Assembly (NCBI RefSeq): GCF_019175385.1
Contig: NC_083339.1
Span: forward strand, 45,413,330 to 45,477,329
Reading direction: 5' to 3'
Source: Lycium barbarum
Taxonomy: Eukaryota; Streptophyta; Magnoliopsida; Solanales; Solanaceae
DNA: 64,000 bases
Shown: positions 55,823-64,000 of the stretch, one piece after another
Position numbering within the stretch: position 1 is the first letter of the stretch
Layout: each line of letters begins with the position of its first letter
Made by a program: the position numbers and the translations under genes
Notes under the pieces: model-generated
Database searches by the model: none
Told to the model about the DNA's origin: nothing
Seen by the model: the letters and a program-made list of their open reading frames with translations, nothing else

Positions 55823-56541
55823 AATGCATACACGTCTCGAGAGAAAATCGATAATATACCTGTAACCACATTTAGTGACGCCTCCTGATCCTGTCTACTA
55901 GCCAAAGCATATATGCGGTTAGAAAGACCGCTAGAACTAGAAGCTCCGCCACGACATCTACCACGGCTTGCTGGTACCTGAACACCCTGCCCCATAGAGC
56001 GTAAAGCTACAGAAGAAGATGAACCAGCAACCGACCCAGTGGGCTGAACCCTACCACCTGAACCGCCCCCATACGGACACTCTGTCATAATATATCCTTG
56101 AAAGATGCAAGAAAATCAAGCACCTGTAATGAGACGGCATTCCCCAGAATGGGGCCTACCACACCGAGAGCACCGAGGCAAAGGTGGCCTCGACTGACTG
56201 AAACCTTTGTTCATCTGCGAACCCGAAGCCTTGGAGCTCTGACTGGCTCCTGAATACCCTGTGCTGTCAAACCTTCTACCTGTAAACTGTGGAGGTGCAC
56301 TCTGTGCTGGCTGGGATGGATATCTAATATGCTGCTGTGGCTGCCCGCCTCGAAAATCGCCAGGATAGCCAGCCGATCTGGCCCTCTTATGCTGGCCTCT
56401 ATCATAATCTCTATCTGGCTGGCATCCTCTGTGTCGATCCTCTACCCCCTGTGCATATGCATGTACCCGAGCAATATCCATACCTGGCTGAAGAGCCACT
56501 GCCATACAACCATCAACCAAATAACGATCTAACCCCATCAC
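55823..56541 (-). pseudogene. M3 gag, C-terminal half (between E2 and E3)
   Basis: On the minus strand: [18 protein letters not shown], a Gln/Ser/Arg-rich RNA-binding stretch, [11 protein letters not shown], and the short Cys cluster CSRCGRPHSGEC. The second zinc knuckle is ruined: its first Cys codon is a TGA stop, the Gly is Ile and the His is Tyr, leaving only IMTEC. The tail ([41 protein letters not shown]) leads to the protease across the E2 insertion. Upstream gag is cut by E3. Confidence 0.85.
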
Positions 56542-59500
56542 TGTTAGAACCCGTATTTTTGTACAGTGGAATAATCTGGATTAATTACGATAAGTTAGGG
56601 ACAAAATTATTTCGGGATACAAAGTCGGGATTCTTGACCTTCGATTTTATTTTGAGATATAAGTTGTGCATGAATTTATTGGTATGGATCAATTAGGAAA
56701 AATTTGGGACCAAAAGTGATAAAATTAGAAGTGGAAAGTCATCCACAAATTCCATGTGGTGCCCACACAATTTGGTGTCATCTTTTAAGTGGTCCAACTC
56801 ATTTAATGTGGGCCAAGGGACAACAATGCACTTCATATTAGTTAAAAGATGACCATGTATTCATCTTTCTCACTTCCCACAAAAAAAAAATATCTAAAAG
56901 TTGAAGGAGAAAACCCCCAACCTCACGGCCAAGTTGAAAAAAAAATCAAGATCAATTCTAGCCTTCCAAAAATTATTTCTTTGGCACAAATCAACTATAT
57001 TGAGGTCCCTAAGTAGCGTGGAAGCATTGTGGGAGCGATCAATCCACTATTTCTCATCTTGTGGAAACCCTAGGCTTGTGGAAGTTGAAGATAAAAAGGT
57101 AAGATTTGATCTTGTTCTTGTGTTATGATGGTTATATTCATGTTGTAGTATCTTATTATGGTTAAAAAAATCATGAAATAAAGAATGGTGAAGTGGATGC
57201 CATATGTATGAGGGTTGGGCGTGTGATGGGTGTTGTTGTGTTGTGATTGAAATTATGAATTAATGTTTAGTTAGTTGATTATGATCATTGTAAGGTGAAG
57301 AACAATTGGGAATCATCCATATATGTGTATGTGTAGTGTTGATTGAAATGGTTCACATTATATGACAATGAGCGAATGAATATCGCTTAATGTTTTAATC
57401 GTCGTCGCTTTGAATTTTATGCTGGAAATGAATGTTCATTGGTTCAAATTGAGGTTGTAGATGTTGCGGACTGATTTGGGGGCTTTTGTATATTTAATGT
57501 AATTGGTATATGGACGAGATAGTATTGTTAGAAGGTGAATTGTGAATACAAACCATAATTTGTAAATGAAGAAAAAGTTAGAGGGGCTGTTTCGGTTAGG
57601 GGGCTGTTTCGGGTAGCTGGAGAAAAATTTGGATTATTGGAAATGTTGTATGAATTGCTTAGAATGTCCTTAAATATTGTTGGTAGGGGCATGGGTTAGT
57701 ATGTGAATGTATAAGCGTCGATTTTGGCTTGAAGGTAAGTTGTCGAATTGAATTTATGTAAGTTGTTGAATAGTGGAAAAAGAAAGCTATTGTTGTTGTA
57801 TTGCTTTCCGAATTAGTTGTTGATGTTGTTAGGTTGGTTGTTGCTGTTGTTGTTGATTGATATGGCCGAGTTAAATTCTCGGGGTAGCCTATTTACAGGG
57901 GAAATGCCGCCCAAATTTCCGTAGAGTTAAGGGCGAAATTGGAATTTAATGCCCAAAAAGTCTTTAGCTAATGTTTGGCATTTTATGGCTTGTTTGTAGA
58001 CCTTGGGCAGCCCGAATCATAGTTTGGACTTAGCTGGAGTTGGATCATATTGGAGAGTGTTTGAGGTATGTAAAGCAACCTTCCTTCTTTTGGCATGCCT
58101 TAGTTTCACATAGGCTAGATTGGAGCTTTAAGGGAATTCCAAATTCGAGATCCGAGCATGTTATGATCCATATATATATATTCTTTGGCACTCTTATGTA
58201 TGTTTTTATGAAATATGAACCATGATGTATTTGAAGTAATCGCTTTCCGAAATTCGCATGGAAAATGTTCGCTTTAAGGAATTTTGTAATCTCTGAATGC
58301 CATATTTTTCGCACAGAGGCTCGGATCGCTCCAATAATTTTTATAGGAGTTTGCTTGATGTATAATGGGTATGTTTTTCATAGGCGGACTCAGTTCGGGT
58401 CTATACTCGTCCGTGGGTCCCGCGACGCCCTTTATGTAAATTCGACAACTTTGAATCAAAAAGTGATAATTATTACTCCGATTTCAAATATGACTATTTT
58501 ACTTATCCTTCGGATTTATAATAATGATTTTATGCATATGATTCCTCACTACTCCGCTCGTGCCTACTATGATATCGTTCGCCGGTTCCCGGGCCGGTTC
58601 TGTTGTCGTGCGCTTTTTGATATATTCCGGTGTTATGCTGTGTTTATGGTTCACCGTGCTCCTTGCTCGAGGGCCGGGTTCCACTTATGTTTGGCGTTAT
58701 GCTGTGTTTGGCGTTATGCTGTGTTGTGATGTGTGACGGGGATTCGGAGATTTGAAACTTTCTGGTGTTATGCTGTGTTGTGGCGCCATCGACAGGCGGG
58801 CGACCACATTTTCCAGTGCCCTATGCATAATTTATACTTTGGGAATAAACATTTTGATATGTATTATTTTCTATATATCTGATTCGATTATTATTCAGAT
58901 TTATTTCTGTACCTTCTGCTTTGCATACTCAGTACATATTTCGTACTGACCCCCTTCTCCGGGGGCTGCGTTTCATGCCCGCAGGTACAGACGCACAGCC
59001 TGGTGATCCACCTGTTTAGGACACCCTTTCTGCTATTCGGAGTGCTCCTCTCTTTCCGGAGCTTATACTTTTGGTATATATATTTATTAGTGCATTTGTA
59101 TATATTCGTTCATGGGTACGGCGGGGCCCTGTCCCGTCATATGATTCTGTCGGTCTGTTTAGAGGTCTGTGGACATGTTTGTGGGTTAGGGTCTTTCTGT
59201 ATGGATGTATGTACATGTCGTTTGGGTGATCCCATACGCCGAGGCGGCCGGTCCGCATATGTTGTTTGGGCGATCCTATACGCCGAGGCGGCCGGTCCGC
59301 ATATGTTTATATCTTGCTTGGTTAGCCCTGTGTGGCTTTTGTTGGTATTTTCTGCGTGCAGGGTATATTGGATAGTCCGTAAAACAAAGGAAACTCTGCC
59401 GAAATTTTTCTGGAAATTACTTAAATTTGAAATAAAGCCTTGTCGGCTTCCGCCATATACTAGAATGAGTTGATGGAATTTGAGATAATACTTAATAGAT

Positions 59501-59556
59501 GGGTTCGGGTGCTCAGATCGGGCACTAGTCACGGCCTACGGGGTTGGGTCGTTACA
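56542..59556 (+). repeat. E3 5' LTR (3,015 bp)
   Basis: From TGTTAGAACCCG to GGGTCGTTACA. Contains donor-like AAAG/GTAAGATTTG (near 57098), GGGGAAATGCCGCCCAAATT (57898), acceptor-like TTGTTTGTAG (about 57989-57998), donor-like TTGAG/GTATGTAAAG (G at 58066), the three-hairpin module (58918-58985), a GGCGGGGCCCTGTCCCGTC hairpin (about 59119-59137) and a tandem pair of a 48-base unit around GCCGAGGCGGCCGGTCCGCA (59225-59305). No clear TATA box. Confidence 0.88.
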
Positions 59557-59560
59557 GAAG

Positions 59561-59572
59561 TGGTATCAGAGC
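59561..59572 (+). other. E3 primer-binding site (initiator tRNA-Met)
   Basis: TGGTATCAGAGC four bases (GAAG) after the LTR end. Confidence 0.92.
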
Positions 59573-59613
59573 GGTTTGTCCTCGGAGTGTCCACAGATCG
59601 TGTCTAGTAGAGT

Positions 59614-59653
59614 CTTGTTTATCGGTGTGTTGTGCACCACATCTATAAACAGG
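59614..59653 (+). ncRNA. Leader stem-loop of E3
   Basis: CTTGTTTAT (59614-59622) pairs with ATAAACAGG (59645-59653) with one wobble; GGTGTG/CACCAC pairs inside. Shared with L1 and L2. Confidence 0.5.
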
Positions 59654-59763
59654 AGGCTACAGGACATTTAGGATGTTGTCTTTTCTTCTGATCTTAGATC
59701 GTGCGATAGAACTGTGCTATTAGGATGATTCTGTTTTGATCTGTTGTTGTTTTTCTTTCAGTG

Positions 59764-62700
59764 ATGCCTCCGAAAAAGGCGACGGCCGCCCAGAAGAAAA
59801 AGGGCGTAGTAGGAGAGACCAGCCGGGCTCAGAAGGGTACTCGGACCCTTGCTCAGATGATGCGTGATGTTACATCCCGGCCAGCCGACTCTGCTACGTC
59901 TTCATCGTCAGAGGAGTCTGGAGCAGCTTCACCATTAGCTCCAGGGGCTTCAGCTCCCGCGCCTCCAGCTCCTCAGCAAGGGGCGGAGGACAGGACACTG
60001 AGAGAGGCTGTGCAGTTATTGACCACTCTGGTAGCGGGACAGGCTCGCAGACGCGGGCGGAGAGATGATGATGATGACGATAGGCGTGACAGCCTGAGGG
60101 TTCGAGAGTTTCTATTATGTGGCCCTCCAGAGTTTTACGGGTCTAAGCCCGACGAGGACCCCCATGACTTTATTCGGGGGATGCGGCGCTCACTAGATTT
60201 GGTCAGGGCTTCAGAGACTGAGTCTGTTGAGTTGGCTTCGCATAGACTACGGGATGTTGCTGCTCACTGGTATGAGTCCTGGGAGCTATCCAGGGGTGAG
60301 GGTGCTACCCCAGCTACTTGGGACGAGTTCGTGACTGCTTTCACTCACCACTTTTTGCCCCCAGAGTTACGGCGAGCGCGGGTTGACCGATTTTTGCATC
60401 TGCAGCAGAGGGGTCGGAGCGTCCGTGAGTATAATATGGAGTTTGATTCTTTGGCCCGGTATGCACCTGCCATAGTAGCAGATATGGCCGATCGGATGCA
60501 CAGATACGTGATGGGGTTAGACCGCTATTTGATTGATGGCTGTATGGCGGTGGCATTGCAGGCAGACATGGATATTGCCCGACTACAGGCTTATGCCCTA
60601 GGTATGGAGGACCGACATAGAGCTGATTATTCTAGCAGAGATCGGGACAGGAGGCCGCCCAAGAGGGCCAGATTCGCAGGTTATTCTGGAGACTCTCGAG
60701 GCGGACAGCCTCAGCAGCAGCAGTCAGGCAGACATCCTCCTCCGTCAGGCCGGGGTACACCCCCACAGTTTACCGGCAGGAGATCTGAGGGTGTCGGATA
60801 TTCAGGGGCAGGCCCGAGCTCCAGGGCTTCAGGTTCACAGTTGAACAGAGGTTCCAGCAGTCAGATGAGGCCACCCAGACCTTTGTGTTCCTACTGTGGG
60901 AGACAGCACCCGGGAGAGTGTTTCCGAGCTACGGGTGCATGCTTTGTGTGCGGCCGTCAGGGCCATCAGATGAGAGACTGTCCGGCTAGAGGTGGTACAG
61001 GCAGTTCAGCTCAGTCTACCGGGTCAGCCGGTGGTTCATCTTCAGCCTCGGTGGCGATGCGCCCTGCGGGGCGAGGTACTCCAGCACCAGCAGGCCGCGG
61101 CAGGGGTCGTGGCGGAGCTTCGGGTTCTAGCGGTCCTTCGAACCGCATTTATGCTTTAGCCAGCAGACAGGACCAGGAGGCTTCGCCTAATGTCGTCACA
61201 GGTATATTACTGGTTTTCTCTCGTGATGTGTATGCATTGATTGATCCTGGTTCTACATTATCATTTATATCTCCACTCGTTGCTGATAAAATTGGGATAG
61301 AATCCGAACCGATAGAGCCTTTTGAGGTAGCTACACCAGTAGGGGATTCTGTTATAGCCAGTCAGATTTATAGAGATTGTTCCGTGATTATCTGTGGCCG
61401 CTGCACTAAGGCGGATTTGGTAGAGTTAGATATGATCGAGTTTGACGTGATTATGGGTATGGATTGGCTAGCTTCTTGCTATGCTAATGTTGACTGTCAA
61501 AGGAAGATAGTCCGATTCCAATTCCCAGGGGAGCCAGTTATAGAGTGGGCAGGTAATACAGTATCGCCGAGGGGTAAGTTTATTTCATACCTCAAGGCTG
61601 AGAAAATGATCAGAAAGGGGTATATTTATCATCTGGTCCGTGTTCATGATTTAGAGGCAGAGGCACCGACTCTTCAGTCAGTCCCAGTGGTTAATGAATT
61701 TGTAGATGTATTCCCAGATGAGCTTCCGGGTCTACCTCCCGAACGGGAGATAGAGTTTGCTATTGATCTGTTGCCAGACACTCAGCCTATCTCTATTCCT
61801 CCGTACAGAATGGCACCTGCAGAATTAAAAGAATTGAAAGAGCAGCTGAGAGATTTATTGGAGAAGGGTTTCATTCGGCCTAGTGCGTCACCCTGGGGAG
61901 CTCCAGTATTATTTGTGAGGAAGAAAGACGGCTCGCTGCGGATGTGCATTGATTATCGGCAGTTGAATAAGGTAACCATCAAGAATAAATATCCCCTCCC
62001 CAGGATTGATGATTTGTTTGATCAGCTGCAGGGTGCCAGGTACTTCTCGAAGATAGACCTGCGATCGGGTTACCATCAGGTACGGGTACGAGAGGCTGAT
62101 ATTCCCAAGACAGCATTCAGGACCCGATATGGGCACTATGAGTTCAGAGTTATGTCTTTTGGGCTGACAAATGCCCCAGCAGTATTTATGGACCTGATGA
62201 ATCGGGTATTCAGACCGTTCTTGGATATGTTTGTGATCGTATTTATCGATGATATTCTGGTTTATTCTCGGTCAGAAGCAGAGCATGCAGACCATTTGAG
62301 GACGGTACTTGGCACACTTCGGCACCAGGAATTATATGCTAAATTTTCTAAGTGTGAATTCTGGTTATCTTCAGTGGCATTTCTGGGACATATTATTGGG
62401 GCTGATGGCGTCCGGGTGGATACCCAGAAGATCGAGGCCGTAAAGAATTGGCCTAGACCTACGACGCCGACAGAGGTGCGTAGCTTTCTGGGATTGGCTG
62501 GTTATTATCGGAGATTCGTGGAGAAGTTTGCTTCCATTTCAGCGCCTTTGACAAGGCTGACTCAGAAGGGAGCTAAGTTTCAGTGGTCAGATGCTTGCGA
62601 GCGTAGCTTCCAGTTGCTGAAAGAGAAGTTGACTACGGCTCCAGTCCTGACTCTTCCGGAGGGTCCAGATGGGTATGTGATTTATTGTGATGCCTCTGGT

Positions 62701-64000
62701 ATTGGTTTGGGATGTGTGTTGATGCAGCATGGCAGGGTGATAGCTTATGCTTCCCGGCAGCTCAGAAAACATGAAAAGAATTATCCTACTCACGATTTGG
62801 AGCTGGCCGCGGTCATTCATGCCTTGAAGATGTGGAGACATTACTTATATGGGGTTCACGTTGACATTTATACAGATCATAAGAGCCTTCAGTACATCTT
62901 TAGGCAAAAGGAGCTGAACTTGCGGCAGCGGAGGTGGTTAGAGTTGCTGAAAGATTATGATGTTGACATTCTCTACCATCCTGGGAAAGCTAATGTTGTG
63001 GCGGATGCACTCAGCCGCAAGTCTATGGGCAGCCTAGTAGACGTGCCATCAGAGAGTAAAGAAATGGTTCGCGATATTCATCAGTTGGCTAGTCTTGGAG
63101 TTCGCTTGGCTGATTCTGGAGATGTTGGGGTTTCTGTTCGAGGTATTGCTGAGTCCTCTATTACAGAAGATATTAAGCGGCATCAGTATGAGGATCCTAT
63201 TCTGGCAAAGTACAGAGACGCAGCGCTGGCACAGGAGAAGACTCCGTTTGAGATTTCACCTAATGGAGTGTTATTTCACAGAGGCAGATTGTGTGTACCT
63301 GACGTTGCAGGGTTGCGGCGACAGGTTATGGGCGAGGCACATTACGCCCGATATTCTGTTCACCCAGGGTCGACGAAGATGTACCATGATATCAGATGCC
63401 TATATTGGTGGGACGGTATGAAAAGAGATATAGCAGAGTTCGTTGCTCAGTGTCCAAATTGCCAGCAGGTTAAGATTGAGCACCAGAAGCCCGGTGGGCT
63501 ATTGCAGGAGATGGAGATACCGACGTGGAAGTGGGAGATCATTAATATGGACTTTATTACAGGTCTACCTCGCACTCCACGGAGGTATGATTCTATTTGG
63601 GTTATTGTTGATCGGCTGACGAAATCAGCCCATTTTCTTCCGGTTCGGACCACCTATTCAGCTGAGGATTATGCCAGGCTTTATGTCAGGGAGATTGTAC
63701 GACTTCATGGAGTTCCGGTGTCTGTTATTTCCGATAGAGGTGCCCAGTTTACAGCTAGGTTCTGGAGATCGTTTCAGGAAGGATTGGGAACCCAGGTGAG
63801 CCTGAGTACAGCCTTCCATCCCCAGTCTGACGGACAGGCCGAGCGCACTATTCAGACATTGGAAGATATGTTGCGTGCCTGCGTTATTGATTTCAGGGGT
63901 AGCTGGGACGACCATTTACCGCTTGTTGAGTTTGCATATAACAACAGCTACCACTCCAGTATTCAGATGGCACCCTATGAGGCTTTGTATGGCAGGAAAT
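59764..64000 (+). CDS. E3 gag-pol polyprotein (open, 3' end beyond the window)
   Basis: ATG at 59764 opens the basic N-terminus [14 protein letters not shown] just after an acceptor-like site. Domains in order: gag ([45 protein letters not shown]); [12 protein letters not shown] and the CCHC knuckle [14 protein letters not shown] (60940-60981); protease with [13 protein letters not shown] (Asp codon 61243); RT with [11 protein letters not shown] and [11 protein letters not shown] (62242 onward); RNase H with YCDASG and [10 protein letters not shown]; integrase with HPGSTKMYH and CPNCQQ, Asp in INMDFITGL (63550), Asp in SDRGAQFT (63733) and Glu in DGQAERT (63841) at 35-residue spacing. It leaves the window at [11 protein letters not shown]. 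No frameshift is seen between gag and pol, so a single polyprotein is expected, as in related chromoviruses. All catalytic residues in view are intact. Confidence 0.93.
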   Translation, partial: MPPKKATAAQKKKGVVGETSRAQKGTRTLAQMMRDVTSRPADSATSSSSEESGAASPLAPGASAPAPPAPQQGAEDRTLREAVQLLTTLVAGQARRRGRRDDDDDDRRDSLRVREFLLCGPPEFYGSKPDEDPHDFIRGMRRSLDLVRASETESVELASHRLRDVAAHWYESWELSRGEGATPATWDEFVTAFTHHFLPPELRRARVDRFLHLQQRGRSVREYNMEFDSLARYAPAIVADMADRMHRYVMGLDRYLIDGCMAVALQADMDIARLQAYALGMEDRHRADYSSRDRDRRPPKRARFAGYSGDSRGGQPQQQQSGRHPPPSGRGTPPQFTGRRSEGVGYSGAGPSSRASGSQLNRGSSSQMRPPRPLCSYCGRQHPGECFRATGACFVCGRQGHQMRDCPARGGTGSSAQSTGSAGGSSSASVAMRPAGRGTPAPAGRGRGRGGASGSSGPSNRIYALASRQDQEASPNVVTGILLVFSRDVYALIDPGSTLSFISPLVADKIGIESEPIEPFEVATPVGDSVIASQIYRDCSVIICGRCTKADLVELDMIEFDVIMGMDWLASCYANVDCQRKIVRFQFPGEPVIEWAGNTVSPRGKFISYLKAEKMIRKGYIYHLVRVHDLEAEAPTLQSVPVVNEFVDVFPDELPGLPPEREIEFAIDLLPDTQPISIPPYRMAPAELKELKEQLRDLLEKGFIRPSASPWGAPVLFVRKKDGSLRMCIDYRQLNKVTIKNKYPLPRIDDLFDQLQGARYFSKIDLRSGYHQVRVREADIPKTAFRTRYGHYEFRVMSFGLTNAPAVFMDLMNRVFRPFLDMFVIVFIDDILVYSRSEAEHADHLRTVLGTLRHQELYAKFSKCEFWLSSVAFLGHIIGADGVRVDTQKIEAVKNWPRPTTPTEVRSFLGLAGYYRRFVEKFASISAPLTRLTQKGAKFQWSDACERSFQLLKEKLTTAPVLTLPEGPDGYVIYCDASGIGLGCVLMQHGRVIAYASRQLRKHEKNYPTHDLELAAVIHALKMWRHYLYGVHVDIYTDHKSLQYIFRQKELNLRQRRWLELLKDYDVDILYHPGKANVVADALSRKSMGSLVDVPSESKEMVRDIHQLASLGVRLADSGDVGVSVRGIAESSITEDIKRHQYEDPILAKYRDAALAQEKTPFEISPNGVLFHRGRLCVPDVAGLRRQVMGEAHYARYSVHPGSTKMYHDIRCLYWWDGMKRDIAEFVAQCPNCQQVKIEHQKPGGLLQEMEIPTWKWEIINMDFITGLPRTPRRYDSIWVIVDRLTKSAHFLPVRTTYSAEDYARLYVREIVRLHGVPVSVISDRGAQFTARFWRSFQEGLGTQVSLSTAFHPQSDGQAERTIQTLEDMLRACVIDFRGSWDDHLPLVEFAYNNSYHSSIQMAPYEALYGRK

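Larger units (their letters stand above)
58066..59761 (+). other. Putative leader intron of E3
   Basis: TTGAG/GTATGTAAAG at 58066 and a strong acceptor TTGTTGTTTTTCTTTCAG ending at 59761, two bases before the gag ATG. The 1.7-kb segment between them contains the LTR end, the primer site (59561) and the stem-loop (59614-59653). E2 has the same arrangement. Inference only. Confidence 0.45.
40326..64000 (-). mobile_element. M3: minus-strand Ty3/gypsy chromovirus, gene-dead, hit by E2 and E3
   Basis: Its 3' LTR (40326-42846), purine tract and pol run rightward on the minus strand. E2 interrupts the protease start (45940/55823) and E3 interrupts gag (56541). The remaining gag and 5' LTR lie right of the window, beyond E3's end. 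Proteins are close to those of E3, with which it shares the N-terminal MGLDRYLVDG.M.VALQ and SVIIY/C.RCTK blocks. Pol has nonsense codons and an in-frame integrase deletion, so it cannot move by itself. Confidence 0.88.
56542..64000 (+). mobile_element. E3: Ty3/gypsy chromovirus with open gag-pol, right end outside the window
   Basis: 5' LTR 56542-59556, primer site, leader, then one open gag-pol frame from 59764 to the window edge. No stop or frameshift in 1,412 codons. The 3' LTR is not in view, so age cannot be judged from LTR divergence. ATCAC (56537-56541) would be the left target duplication. It lies in M3 gag on the opposite strand. Its leader resembles that of L1 and L2 more than E2's does, so it, or a sister copy, is the most likely source of proteins for them. 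Confidence 0.9.

Noticed and set aside
58265..58729. 154-codon frame in the E3 LTR
   Set aside because: Single copy, overlaps the conserved LTR tail, no domain recognised and no counterpart in related LTRs.

Overview
The window reads as intergenic heterochromatin of a flowering plant. I found no host gene. Essentially all 64 kb is nested LTR retrotransposons of the Ty3/gypsy type. Long LTRs (about 2.3-3.2 kb), a primer site matching initiator tRNA-Met (TGGTATCAGAGC) and a C-terminal chromodomain-like block after integrase place the coding elements in the chromoviruses, most likely the Tekay/Del clade. A solanaceous host is my inference from the general look of the LTRs; nothing in the sequence proves it. 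Element names below are mine.

Layout from left to right. 1-5042 holds relics: a minus-strand LTR end (1-838), a plus-strand LTR (839-3348) sitting in the chromodomain end of an old pol (3349-3706), that old element's 3' LTR (from 4069), and an inverted LTR scrap. From about 5043 an old plus-strand element, E1, is the base of a nest. Its 5' LTR was hit by L1 (5883-11727, duplication CGTGG). Its integrase was hit by the minus-strand element M1 (14095-34611, duplication AAATC). Its 3' LTR (34880-35840) was hit by the minus-strand LTR M2. M1 in turn contains L2 (20292-28405, duplication ACACC, in the gag zinc knuckle) and solo LTR S1 (29435-32029, duplication CTCAC). M2 contains solo LTR S2 (36853-40047, duplication AGGAT) and the minus-strand element M3 (40326 to beyond the window). 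M3 contains E2 (45941-55822, duplication AATGC) and E3 (56542 to beyond the window). Six exact 5-bp duplications fix most of this order.

Coding content. M1, M3 and E1 are pseudogenised gag-pol copies. E2 has similar LTRs and perfect ends but five breaks in its coding region. E3 has one open gag-pol frame of 1,412 codons that runs off the window, making it the best candidate for an active, trans-acting helper. L1 and L2 have primer sites, purine tracts and long LTRs but about 1.9 kb of non-coding interior, so they are non-autonomous elements of the LARD kind.

Most interesting points. (1) L1 and L2 both carry, in their interior and in the sense direction, a diverged 5S rRNA-like sequence of about 100 bp. 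It keeps the internal Pol III promoter core and has a TTTT run 10-12 bases past the end of the homology. Cassandra elements carry 5S in the LTR; here it is internal. (2) At least twelve LTR copies from several families share a 70-bp module that folds into three consecutive hairpins whose arms change in compensating ways. (3) The LTRs share splice-donor-like sites (AG/GTATGT), and E2 and E3 have good acceptors directly before the gag ATG. Splicing there would remove the primer site and a conserved stem-loop just after it, separating translated RNA from genomic RNA. L1 and L2 keep the stem-loop but show no such acceptor. All identities and alignments here were judged by eye.
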